Part shown: piece after piece, positions 33,872 to 46,200 of the stretch | Layout: each line of letters begins with the position of its first letter | Position numbering within the stretch: position 1 is the stretch's first letter | From: Tetmemena sp. SeJ-2015 | Lineage: Eukaryota; Ciliophora; Spirotrichea; Sporadotrichida; Oxytrichidae | Assembly (NCBI GenBank): GCA_027382625.1 | Contig: JAJKFJ010021574.1 | Span: forward strand, 236,504-300,503 | Length of the DNA: 64,000 nucleotides | Reading direction: 5' to 3' | Notes under the pieces: model-generated | The model's input: only the letters and a program-made list of their open reading frames with translations | What the model was told of the DNA's origin: nothing | Database searches by the model: none | Made by a program: the position numbers and the translations under genes

Positions 33872-35345
33872 GATAGAATTAGAGTTTGTGGTAAACAAGA
33901 ATGAACTGAATGAGGAGCTAATGACTTGCCCATTGTGTGAGAACCTATTCATTAACCCCGTACAGTGCCTAACTTGCAAGAACCACTTCTGCTCTTCATG
34001 CCTTTAAAAATTCCTCAAAGAGTAAGTCATTTTTGCAATGAATGAAGTAAAGTTATAAATTTTGAGATTGTGTGACTAATTTCATTTAGGAATCAGCAGA
34101 AATGCCCAGTGGACTAAACTAAGCTTTCTTCTGCAAACATAGGACCACCTTCACCACAGATTCAGTAGCAGCTCGAGAGAGTGCAAATAAACTGCCAACT
34201 CTGTAAATTAAACTTCACCCTAAAAGAAATCGAGAATCATGTCAAAGAAGAACACATTATAACCTATTTGAAATAAGGGTAACTCTATATTGAGGATATG
34301 TGTCTTATAATAAGAAAATTAGTCAAAGTGCAAGTTGACTCAGCCAATAATCTAAGTCCTCTAGAAATCAGCCCCAACCTTCTCGCACTATAATTTTCTT
34401 AAAACGATTGTCTATACATTAAGTTATAACATAGTAGAAGAAATCAATAAGTCTCTTGCCTCTGGGCCTGTAAACAAATCTAATCATTAGTCAACTCTGA
34501 GTGCAAAGACTCTTGAAGTCGACTAAGCTAGAAAGCAATTAAACCAAAGTTTTAAGTCAGATATCTAGGAGCAACTTAATATGTTGAATTCCTTAGTTTC
34601 AGATGATAAAAGAAAAATTCTTAAAACTAACTATGACTAGCAACCTTCAAATTTTAGCATTGGGAAAGTAGTTCCATTTGAGAGAGGTCAGACTGATCTA
34701 AGAGTCAATGATAGCTTCTCTTCTCCACTTTAAGAGAGCAGAGCTGCGGTATCTAACCAATTCAGCTCTCCTATAATAAGGAGAGAGATTCACCTCTAAA
34801 GTTAGTGCAAGGAGACAGAACTAAAAGTTTATTATAATAGTATTTTAACTGCCCCTTTAAAGAAAGACAAGTATTTCGAACATATCAAGCCCAATTTTTA
34901 CAAAGACTTGTCTGTTACTAAACCTTATGCAATTCCAGAGACTGAGATGTTAAGGAAGATTTCAAATTTCTCTCTCAACCTAAACCCAGTTACCGAGAAT
35001 CAGTTTAGAACTTCACGAAACTTATCTGCAAACCCTTTCTTATATTATCTATGCTTTTAATTCGAGAACACATAGGTTGATTATGAGAAGATTATAACGC
35101 CGATGCGTTACGATTCCATCTCAGATAAAGTAAGGCAGATAGAGAATAAATTCAAGCGCTCTCAGCAATCTCAAATGCTGAGAGATACTTCTCACTACGT
35201 GTCTCAGTTAAGCTACTATGGAATTATTCCTGATGAGAAGTATGTCTCGCTCCCAAGAATCATGTAAACTAACTTTAAAATAGGATTTTTCAGCTCTCAA
35301 TAGGTATAATAGTTTACAACATGCCTGAGAAAAATCCACATTTGA
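33872..35345 (+). CDS. RING-finger protein, TRAF-like zinc finger
   Basis: The frame reads GIELEFVVNKNELNEELMT then a RING: CPLC-ENLFINPVQ-CLTC-KNHF-CSSC..., a 68-bp GT..AG intron (34022-34089), and the last pair in QKCPVD. A second Cys/His site, CQLCKLNFTLKEIENHVKEEH, follows at about 34195-34255, as in TRAF-type proteins. The remainder is Ser/Gln-rich with a helical C terminus. Probable E3 ubiquitin ligase activity is inferred from the RING; the substrate is unknown. Start codon not certain (no ATG in the exact frame upstream; ATG 33927 lies inside). The frame can be read to TGA 35343-35345, overlapping the next gene's ATG by 25 bp, so the real 3' end may be earlier. Confidence 0.7.
34022..34089 (+). 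other. GT..AG intron in the RING gene
   Basis: Begins GTAAGTCATT and ends TCATTTAG. Splicing gives FLKENQQKCPVD, completing the RING. Confidence 0.7.
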
Positions 35346-35881
35346 GTAACTAAAGAAAGGAAGGTGGGAGAGTTAATGTGAGAGACTTCAAAATATAAAC
35401 CTTCAAGAATGAGCTTGAGAAGGCTAATTATTTCACTCAGCGGAGAGGGCTGGTGTTGCAGAAAAGATGAGCTTATATATTTTGTCCTTTATATATTTGA
35501 ATGAGGTTAACAATAAGTGACTATTAAAGTAGTGCTGATGCTGTTGGCCTAGGGCTGAGTAGCAAAGCAAGGGCAGAGAGAGATGAAGAGTTTAAGAATA
35601 ACAACATCTATCACCCTCCACGCATCATAGTGAGAGTAAGAGCTTACACTTGGAAAGTAACTTCTTTTATAGGAACCATTTAATGTGAACAAAGATGTAA
35701 CTGAGGAGAACCTGCGCTTGAAAAATATCATAAACTAACAGAAGTTTAAAATGAGCACGCTTGAGTAGACTATAAATAACCAAACTGGTAAAATGAATAA
35801 AATGGAGTAAATTTGCAAAGAACTCTTCAAAAGTAACAACTATTTTAGTTTAATGCTTAATTATAGGGTTTAAATAGAATG
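35321..35881 (+). CDS. Coiled-coil hypothetical protein
   Basis: ATG 35321 (MPEKNPHLSNQRKEGGRVNV), TGA 35879-35881. Pieces: FKNELEKANYFTQRRGLVLQ, an AT-rich break (about 35463-35535), SADAVGLGLSSKARAERDEE, a second break near 35635-35670, then EPFNVNKDVTEENLRLKNII followed by MSTLEQTINNQTGKMNKMEQ, a typical coiled coil. About 150 residues. It could be a small ciliary or cytoskeletal coiled-coil protein; the family is not recognised. Confidence 0.55.
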
Positions 35882-36019
35882 ACATAGACAATAGAGATGA
35901 TTGATATAATTCCTCCTTACTCGCAAAACCCCCTTTCAAATTCCTTAATTTTATGATGTTTTTACTACTGAAGCTATGTAAAGTGTTTTTATAATTTAAT
36001 CTAAATTTAAATTTGAATA

Positions 36020-37664
36020 ATGGTAGAGAAGCTTGACTACAACGAGATAAATTAAATGATGAAGGAGTTCTTTAAGTTCCACGGGCTCGATTAAACTTTG
36101 GAGGCTTTCCAAGCTGAAGAAAGGACAAAGTACTATAACAATAAAAACGCCAAGTCACATCAACTAAACATTATTCCTGCTGTAAGCAATATAAGCAATT
36201 TGGCATTCAAGAATTATTTTTGCTCTTATGTTTAAAAATGGAGCTTATATTTTCTTTAGGACAACTAGCAGCTGCAGATGTTTCCTCTCCTCTATCAGAT
36301 GTTTAGTGAGGACAAAACTGCGGAAAATAACGAATCTAAGAATGAAGATTACTATAAACAGCTAAGCAAGTAGCATAGCTCTGTTCTTCAAAGTGCAAGA
36401 TAGATTTTCTCTATCGCAATAAATTGTCTTCAGCAACTCCACAACATCAAAGATGTACCTAGATTCTTCTTAATCATTAATTTAATAGGGAAACAGTATG
36501 ACTGATAACTTGGGTGAAACTATTGATAACTATAAAATACAACTCAATAAATACAACACTATCCTTTCAACGGAGGGAAAATGTGATCGCTCAGAACTTT
36601 TCTCAGAGGCAGTTATGAATGAACACAAAAATAAGCTATTCCAGGCCAAAGTAGAGGGCAATAATAAGAATATAGTGGAGGTGCTTTTATCACTGAGAGT
36701 TAATGCCCTCCAAATTTCTCCAGAACTTAGAAAGAATCTCGTCTATGAGTTAATTAGAAATGATGTCTTTCTTCTCACTACGAGAAACAAGAATCAGTTC
36801 TTAATCGAACTCTTGGACATCAAGCATAAAGGTTTGAGGCATGCTCTGCTTGCGCTTATCTCAGTGATCGTTTCAACTCTTAAAGGAGTTGAATACCTTG
36901 TCACAAATGATCAACTTCTCATTGCAAGGATAATTGACATTCTCAAGGAACAAGAAGATGGGTTATTATGCTCACCTTCATTTTATTTTTAATGGTGGAG
37001 TTAACCAACGATTTTGCGTGGCGATTTTGCAAAAGATTTCTATAAAGGAAGACACTATCCCAGTATTCCTGGAACAAGGACTAATTGACTGGATCCTTTC
37101 TCTAATAGAGCGCTCAACCAAGAAAGAATGTCACATTTTCTCCCTTGACTTTTCTTCTGCCCTTCTTGCAAACATGCTCCATGCAACCTCCACTCATGAT
37201 TACCTCTTGAAGCATGGATAAAAGACTAAAGACTTGATGGTAAGAATCCTTAGGCTTCTTAAAGAAAAAATCCCTACCTCAGTCCTCATGCACTTACTCA
37301 TCTGTCTATCTTACCTTAACAAGGAGAAATTTGCAGTATTCGCTGAGCAGTTAATAATTCTAACTTGCTTTATAACATTTTTTGGTATATATTTGTTGAG
37401 TGCGCCTTTGCTGATAGCATTTCTGAGTTCGTAGAGTACTATTCTAAGGTGCCAGTTATTGAAAACGAGAATGGAGAGATCGACAAGCGAACAGTTCTTG
37501 ACTTGTGTGCTCATATGTTCCACCCTAAAGACATGAGCAATGATCTCAGTTAAACCTTAGAGTACAACGACATGAAACCTGATGACAAGATTAGAGAATT
37601 CGAAAATGAGCAAGGAGACCTTATCTTCGAATGCTTTCAAGATGAAGAGAAAATGTTTGAATGA
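36020..37664 (+). CDS. LisH-domain ARMC9-like ciliary protein
   Basis: ATG 36020, TGA 37662-37664. N-terminal LisH helix pair: YNEINQMMKEFFKFHGLDQT followed by LEAFQAEERT. After a 78-bp intron (36182-36259) comes a helical region, then armadillo-like helices ELLDIKHKGLRHALLALISV...EGVEYL-type, and VNQRFCVAILQKISIKEDTI...LIDWILSLIE...SLDFSSALLANMLH. These follow the order and spacing of human ARMC9 (R-E-N-V-L-G-A-L-Q-K-F-S-L, then DGLIFWLVDVL, then YSVALLMNLCL). ARMC9 acts at the cilium base and tip and is mutated in Joubert syndrome, which fits a ciliate. A 34-bp IES (36958-36991) and further breaks near 36480 and 37340-37395 are present. Confidence 0.8.
36182..36259 (+). other. GT..AG intron in the ARMC9-like gene
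   Basis: Begins GTAAGCAATA and ends TTTCTTTAG; joins NIIPA to DNQQLQMFP. Confidence 0.7.
36958..36991 (+). other. 34-bp IES with ATGG pointer
   Basis: ATGG at 36958-36961 and 36992-36995. Removal gives LKEQEDGGVNQRFCVAIL in frame. Confidence 0.75.
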
Positions 37665-38140
37665 AAATAGAGTAGTTAGTTTGTAATACTTCAATTTTTA
37701 CTTGACGCTCTTTGTATTTTGAGTTAAAGTTATACCCTGATAAATATGGTTAGTATATGATGGATTTATTTAATGAGTTCATTTTTTGGCGTTATCCATT
37801 TACTATAAATATCTGTTTTTAATATCCTTGTGCCTTTCAATTTAAAATGCTGAGAATAAGAAGAATAGAGAATTATTGAAATTATACCTCCTTTTCGAAG
37901 GAGTTTATATAACTTGCAATAGCTAAAGCTGTTTAATCTCTATTTAATTTGATAGGTGCACGCATAATTTTAATACCCTAAATAAGATGATTAAAAATTA
38001 ACAATCGCAAAGCACCAGTCGGTTGCCTATTATACTCAAATTAAATTCACCATCATAGAGCTATTTATTCTTATAAATTTCATAATAGAGATCCTCATAT
38101 GCTAGACTAAAAAAGATGCAAACTTCGAAGCCAAAACAAA
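37665..38140. other. AT-rich spacer
   Basis: Between an upstream stop and the next ATG. I see no RNA gene or repeat. Confidence 0.4.
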
Positions 38141-41100
38141 ATGTCAGATGACGAGCAGACTCATGAAATGAGTATCAACAAGAAAATAGTGGTGGCCTAA
38201 AGGCAAATAGATTTAGCTGCTTTTAAAAAACGAAAATTTTCAAAAGAGACAGGAATTAAACAGCCATAGATCGAGCCACTGACTGTAGAAAATCCAATTA
38301 TTGAACTTAAAGAATCAGAAATTGGGCAGTCTCATCTCAGCAACTTTGATAGCTAAATATATTTTAATGATAGGTAGGACTAGGAAGAATACCAGTCTTT
38401 CAAAGACCAATTGGTTGAAATATTTATAGTATTTATATTCAGAGAAAGTGTATAACCGGAAAGACAAGTTTAAGAGTAGTCTGATGAATAATAAAACTTC
38501 GAAGGTCCTGTAATTGTGCAAAATTAATTAAATCACTTATTTTTTAATTTCAAGATAGTGCAAATCGAAGATGGTGTGGATTTCTTTGAATATAGCTCGA
38601 AGGAGAAATCAGAGCAAGATGGTAATTTATAGGCAGATGGATCTACCTAAAAGCTTTCTCAGAGCTAAATCGATCAACAAAGAGCTCTGAATCTAGAATA
38701 GAAACTTAAAATACTAAGAGAGAGTTTGAGAAGAGACAGATTACGTCCTAATTCTTAAAAATTGAATTTAAAATTTAAATTCTTCTTCTTAATAAAGCTA
38801 AGACAAGTCTTTCACATCTATCAAATCTAGATCTTAAAATGGAGAGACTAAGGAAAATGGATTTTTTATTCAAGAGAAGGAGAGTAATTCATAGGATCAA
38901 ATTGAAAAGACTAGTGATCTTTCTTACTAGTAACCACCTCACATCATAGCACAAATTATTTTTTTTTCTTCATTAGCATGGTTATGATAGATTATAAATT
39001 ATTACTGAAGTTGAAGGAGAAAAGTTTGCTCAGGAAGAGACACTTCTTCAGACTGGTAGATTCGAAAATGTTGTAAATTTAAATTAAGAGGGGGAGCAGA
39101 TCATTCATTCTTTGTATTTAGTAGTATATTTTTAATTTAAAATCAGTGATAATAAATAACTACAGCTAGAAAATCTTTTATCTAACTCATAGATTAGTTT
39201 CTTTATTAAATTATATGAAATCTTGTAGTGGAGAGTAAATTAATGGTTTAGAAAAAGAGCAAGAAAAAGATCTAATTTAAAGAGATAGAAACAGACATAA
39301 AAGAGCGAATAATTGTGTGTTTATATTTTTTTTAAAATTTCGAATGGATAGTATAAATACGCCTATTTTGAAGCCACTCTCTTCAGAAGCAGTTAAGCAC
39401 GACTTTATGAGTCCTTAGCAAGCACTTAACTCCTTCACATTTGAAAAGATATATAATGTGTTTAATATGATTTTTAGATTGAGAGGTACGAAGGCCAACT
39501 ATTCAAAGGTCACTTGGAGTAAGAAACTATGCTTTCAGAATCATAGAATTCAAGATAAGAATAACAATTTTATCAAAAATCATCAATTAATAAAAATATG
39601 TAAGCTAATAAATAAGTATAGATAACCCTTTATTTGTAAATTAAAGATAATTTTGAATGATTTTATGACTTGAAGAATAAATGTATAATCTCTCCAAAGA
39701 TATATAAGTTATTCAGAGAAAGCAGAGAGCCAAACCTTAAACTCAACGCTACTCCCCAATATAGATTCCTTCTCAAAACATTAGAGAGTAGAGGTAGGAC
39801 AGCCAAACTCCTTAATTCCATTAAGATGAATAACCCTAGTTGTCGAAGAAGCAGAGTCCTTTAAATGATTTAATGTAGGAAGTTACTAGTTAGAAGAAGC
39901 AACTAGCTCACTCTTAATCAGGTACTAAATTAGGGAAATAACCACCTTTAATTAATCAACAATCTAATAACACCCTTGCTAACAGCTAGACTCCTGCTTA
40001 CTTTTCTATTAAATAGAGGGACAAGGCTTACAATAAACATAGACTTCTAAACCTCAGATAAAGACTAGACTATAATCAATTAAATTAATGATATGATTGT
40101 TGATTGACATGTTTATAGTGGAAGAAAAAGAGAAGACGCTGGCTTTGAATAGATCGGATCTCGGAGACCCTGATGATTTAGATGACTAGTTAATGGAAAT
40201 TGAAAATGAGAGGAGGTAAAGTTTACTCGCGCAGAAGCTGAAAGAGAATGAAAAACTTTATAGAAGCACTCAGAATCTTCTTTAAAGATAGAGAGATGAC
40301 AGATAATTCGAAACTTTTTAAGGATAGTAATATAGCTATCCACACAAAGTTAACTAAATTTTGAATTAGACTTGAAAGGGAAATTAATTTTTTTATTACA
40401 GTTTAGCAATTAACTGAAGAGGATAGGGAGATAATTCATTTAGTTAAAAAGTAAATTGCACTTGCAAATGAGAGATCATAGTCTTATACATTTGATTTAA
40501 TGAGGAAATTATTTCGCATAGTTCATGAAAGATTTGTAAAGCCTTATTCAAAGGTATGAAGGGGATAACTTTGAGAAGTAAATGAAAACAAGTTCCTCTC
40601 ACCAAGAACTCCATATTAACTACTAATCTTCTAATTAGACTTCCAGATATCCCACTCCCATAGGATTTTAGGATTCGAGATATGTGGAGTAAAATGGGAA
40701 AGCCAAGGATTATAGGAAATTCATAAGCTCTACTCAAAATGCTTTAGAGTTTATTAAAAATCTCAATCAGAGTTAATCTCCTAAGAATCAGAGAAACTTT
40801 CATGAAAGTGATGCAAAACTGAATCAAGAATATCTTTAGGAATTCAACACGATAGATAAATTTCAGGAGAGAGAAATTGGGATAGGGAATGAATCCCCGC
40901 CTCCAGTCCCTGAGCATCTCTCTCCTAATTTTGGAAGTAGCTGCTCATCCCCTATTAAGGATTTGCATTATGAAGAGAGGCCACGCAGAAAGTCGTATCA
41001 TTAAGTTGATGATTACAAATTCATCTTCCTAACTAATACTGAAGAGTCCCCAGCGAAAGATTCATCAGTAAACTTTGGGAATCATCTTACTCTCAAAAAC

Positions 41101-43046
41101 TTAATGGGCTCCTAAAAAGTATTTTCAAACGATGGAAACCAAATCCCTAAACTCATAATATCTTTTTATAAGCATTATTTACTTAATATTTTGATAAAAG
41201 AGTGTGGGGACAAAGGAGCTCCTGCTCAATATAGAGCTCTAGTAAAGAAGCTTTATGATTGCTAAGATAAAATTACTGGCCTTACTTTGAATGTAAGTTT
41301 CAATTTCTATGCTAAACTTATACTTAGAACTTCAAAAACATTAAAAAGCCTCTTCAAGAAGAGATCCAATTGTTCCAGGCTTTGGAATAGTGCTTTATGC
41401 TTGTAACTTAAGAAGAGTAGAGCTCGACTTGGGAAAATTTGCAGAAGAGGTTGTTCTCTCGCATCGACATTGATGATTTCATGTTCTTAGTGGATCAAAT
41501 TAAAATAAAAGTTGATGAGAATCAATTCAATAGAAGTAAGATATTTTTGATATTGGCATAATATTTTCTTGATAGGAGTTGCAACTAACCTCAAATAACT
41601 TCTCATACTAAACTACTCAAAACTTAATGCACACACTGACTCACTCTATAGCTTTTTAAATAGCTTGCTTAACTTAATGAGTGTAAGTTTTTAGCTCTCT
41701 TATTAAGTTGCTGCAATATAGTTTGTTAAGAATATAAGTCAACAGAAAAGTGAGCAAAGATAGAGGTAAGAGAGAGGTGTGAGTAGTACTAACTATAATG
41801 GGGTGCTAGAGAACAAAGTGCATTCCTAAAACAATCATTAAATATATTTCTAGTGTTAATTGCTTTATCATTTGCAGTCTTAAAAGCTCTCAAAATCCAA
41901 TTACTAGTCTAACGCGAATCTTTTGAAAAGCAGAGAAGGCAGTCCTAGGCGTATCCAAATGCAATCTTAGCATATATTCACAAAGCCAAAGGGAGCAGCT
42001 GTATCTCTCTCACTTTCAAACAGCCTCAGAAAACTACCTTAGACTCTTCTAGCTCAGACTTCCTCAACCAATTTAAATTAGGGAAATCTCCATCCTATCA
42101 ATTCTAAATAGCAAAGCTACGAAGAGAATTCTAGACTCTATTGACAAGGATGAAAATGTTGAAAGGTATGAAAATATATAAAACTAGAGATAGAACTAAT
42201 GTTAATCCATTAAACAAGGCTCAATTGATTAGGGTGCTTGCTAAAATGATCAGGAGAGGAATAATGATTCACAGATTATAAATTCAGAACTTGATGCCAG
42301 TAGAATTAGTAAGGATTAGGTGTTCTCCCCTGAGAGGGAATATATGCTTTAGAGTCAGAATAATAAAATCAAAAAGAGTTTCAAAAAAGGCTAAAAGCAA
42401 TCAACCTCAAGGCAGGGATCGTTCCTTGGTTCTTTAATTTTTATACTATCTTTTATTATAATTTTTTGATTTCTAATGACAAAGCAGACTAGATTAGAAG
42501 TTAGAAAAATGCAAAAGGGTCTTAGGGAAAAGATAATCAAATGAATCAACTTTATTACCAATCAAAGCAAGATTTGAGATCATAGTATGAATCATCAGCA
42601 TCTACTTCATTATTTATAATTTTACTCATACAATATTTTATATCTAAGCAAAATCATAATATTTCAGTAAATAAATCTATCGAACAGGTTCTTTAATCAA
42701 GATCTAATCTGAAATTAAGTCAGCCTCTCAGTTCCATAAAGAAACACACTATCTACTTGGGCTCTCCAAAGCAGTAGCAGATGTATAATTAGAATCAGTC
42801 TAGCTCTGCCTCTAATTCCAGAAAATCAACTTCTGTAAGTCACTAATCTTAAAAACTAATTCCCTTTTTTAGAGAGATGTAAATAGGGTGAGCAAGATGC
42901 TTGGTCACAAAAATTCAGCATCTAGCACAAGTGGAACCAATAAGGATGATTAAAACATCTACATGAGTAGTACGAATACAAGTGTGGGTAGTAAAATAAG
43001 AGAAATGGGTAGTCCTCAAGCTAACTAACAAAGATTCAAGTTTTGA
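38141..43046 (+). CDS. Giant Q/S/N-rich protein 1
   Basis: ATG 38141 (MSDDEQTHEMSINKKIVV), TGA 43044-43046 (..GSPQANQQRFKF). Open only with TAA/TAG as Gln, in pieces separated by AT-rich breaks (near 38780, 38945, 39110-39140, 39320, 42440, 42610-42690). Mostly low-complexity Gln/Ser/Asn/Lys. A more globular stretch at about 41010-41500 includes FYKHYLLNILIKECGDKGAP, VKKLYDCQDKITGLTLN and RIDIDDFMFLVDQIKIKVDE. Another possible start, ATG 39343 (MDSINTPILKPLSSEAVK), would make two genes. Function unknown. Confidence 0.5.
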
Positions 43047-43289
43047 AAGTTATACTTTGAAATTTTTATAGTAAAATAATTATGATTTCATTACAACAAT
43101 TTATTTTTAGATTCTTAAATTTTCCTATTTATTTAATGTCATAAGCATACTAATAATTGAGAATATAAGAACATAATCTAACAGACTTTTTTAATATCCT
43201 TGAAATAAAATATTTTGAAAAATGATCTTTATTGGCTTATTTTTTGCAATAAATTTTAAAATAATAGTTTGACCGCCTATAAGTAAAGC
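43047..43289. other. Very AT-rich spacer
   Basis: Nothing gene-like seen between the TGA and the next ATG. Confidence 0.4.
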
Positions 43290-46200
43290 ATGGAATCTTT
43301 AATGAATGAAGTGGAGGCAGAGAAGCAATCGATTCTCTCTCGAAATTTATCCTAAAACATCTCAAGCAAAAGTAAACTTATTGCTCTTAAAAGTCTTTTA
43401 GATTCACCAGAGCAACCATCTTCTTAAATTAATAAATTTTGCTAAAAATTAAATTACATCTCAAAAAAATCTATTGCTAAAAAGTTATCTCTCTCTAATT
43501 AAGATGATATTTTCACCTTATAATCAGAATTAATTCAATTTTATTATGTAGAATTTGATCTTTCATATTTATTTTTTTATTAAGACTTACTCTCAGCATT
43601 ATATTTGGAAAAAAAATATTCCTCAAACAATCATTTAAACTTAGTAAACTATAATATGCTTTTAGGGACTGAATGCTTCAAATAAACTAGCAAAATTATT
43701 TTGTTTCAAACTATCTTTTTTATCTATAATAAATTGTAATTCATTATTAAATCAAAAATTTTCAGAATAAAAACGATGTATATGAAGAGCATTTGGAAAA
43801 ATAATTCAGTTACCAAGAAAATCTCTATAAGTCAAAGATTTTAAAAATTACATTTAATTTGCATATCTATAAAATTAAATATTTTCTTAGAAGAAAAGAA
43901 GCCAATTAGGAGATTACTATGAAAGAGAGGTCAACCCCCCTCTTGTCAGTTCTAATTCCCAAACAAAAAGTTTCTAAAATAGCTAAGATAATGGTGATTT
44001 GCGATAAAAAATAAACCCTCAACACACCATTGCTGCCTAATAGCAAGCTAAGACCTCTCATCAAACTCAAGTGTCTAGCTCTAATAAAAAGTACAAAGCT
44101 TAAAATGAAAAGGACTCAAAAGTCGCATGGAACTCAAACAAAAAATAGGTACAGCAAAATTTTAGTTTTGAGACATTAAATCTACATATTTATTTATTCT
44201 TCTTAAATTAAGGCAGATCTAGTTTATTAGCTAAAGAGACATCTATTTAGCAAACAGCTCACACAGTTGAGACCATAGACTCTGAAATTTTATAGTTCAT
44301 GGATTAATTTATTTTGTGACTTGCAATCTTTGCGGAAGCAAGCTTTTCAGAAATATCAAGCAGATAAAGAATAGCTACATCAATAGTAATTGAAAACTAA
44401 TACTACTGGGTCTAGATAGAATCAAGGGGGGGCCTTTCCTCGTCATCCAATTTTTTCATGAAAATATAAAAAATCACTGTTTAACCTAAATTTAGCCAAA
44501 AACACCAATTTTTTATTCCTAATTCAATTTCAGAGGACTTATCATGATCATATTCTGTAATTTAGAAAATAGAGATAATTTTTTTAGAATCAGTCAGACA
44601 AAATTTTGTATTTTTAATGCAATTTTATAGAATAAAGACTTTATCTTATTGAATAAAAATATATGTTTTCAAAATATTAGATAATAGTTAACTAAGAAAA
44701 ATATTAATGCATATTAATGCCCCCAAAGACATTTATAAATGATATGAATATCCTTTAAACATGCTTAAATCTATTTAAAAACTAAGGCTTCGATATTTAA
44801 TTCTAGAATATTTTGAAAGAAATCTAGAATACATGAAATTTCATATTTAATCATTCGATCAAAGAACAATATTAATTAATGAAATAAGTTGACTTAGATA
44901 TAATTTTTAACTCAGATTATGCTATTAGCGGATATTAAAAATGAAAAGGATTCGAAAACTATGATAAGGTGGTTTAGAGTACATTTTATTTTTACATTAG
45001 ATATCTTCAACTTGTGAATGAATTAATTATCCAGGTGAAATTGTCACTCCTTTAAAATTTAATTTTTTAGAAATGAACATTTCCCGAAGGTTCCAAATGT
45101 TTTCTAAAATAAAGAATATGATCAAGATAAGCCCTCTGAAATTGAATTAGGACTAAAAAATTGGTGTTTTTGGCTAATTTTAGGCTAGACAGTGATTTTT
45201 CATATTTTCATGAAAAAAGTGGATGACGAGGAAAGGCCCCCCCCCCGAATCAAGCAAGTGAAAATAACTTAGTTAACTATAAGAGATAAGCCTTGCACAA
45301 TCAAATGACTTAATCGTATAATAGCACTGGACCTCAACTGTAAAGAAATTCTATGGTCTCTAGCTCCCTAATTCAAAGCTTAATAATATTTGTAAATTCC
45401 GTTTTACATAAGCAAGGATAGTTTAGGAAGCACTCATTCTGGTTTGAAGGAGTCACTTGGCAAAGTGAAAGACCAGCTAAGATAGAGATAGACCTCTAAT
45501 GATCCTGTGCAAAGGCATTTACGATCAAATTTAGATGCATAACTATCCAAGAATATGGATCTACCTATAATTCATTTACCTTATATAATTTTATAAACTT
45601 AATACCTAGGTAGTAAGTGTTAACACCAATTTCGCAAGACAGAATTAATTAGCCAAAAATGCTGAAGTCTACTCTACCCAAGAATTTAGAGGAAAGCCGC
45701 TCCAATAGCCCTCATAGTCCATAGGTGCAACCCATGTTTAGTTCTTCAAGAAAATCTTATTAAGACAAGCTCAAGAGCTAGTATTATTTGAGCATATTAA
45801 ATAAATTCTAAGAGATTTAAAAACATTGAAAAAATATCAAGGCATTACTGTATACAAAAACAGTCGGCGGGACACTTCCTAGTCCTCTGATCAGAGAGCA
45901 AGGCACAATTTCCAAGGAACCTAAAGTTCTTAATATTTAACTTTTACAATAATAAATTATTTTCTTCTAGCAGTAAAATTCAAATAGATGAGCCTATAAA
46001 TATCAACTTCCCACAGAATGATATTCATTTATAGTCGCTATAGTTTTGATAATTTATTTTTATTCATCGAGAATTTTAAACAGAAGAAGAAAAATAGGTA
46101 GATAGTAGCAAAACCTCCGACTATTACCACAAGCAGTATGAAAAATAAGATTTTACAGACTAGCTTATTGAACTCAACATTCCTCTTTAAATGAATCAGA

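Noticed and set aside
45237..45246. The C10 run as an isolated telomere or low-quality artefact
   Set aside because: It is the end of an inverted repeat whose partner has a G run at 44427-44432 and which is flanked by a target duplication.
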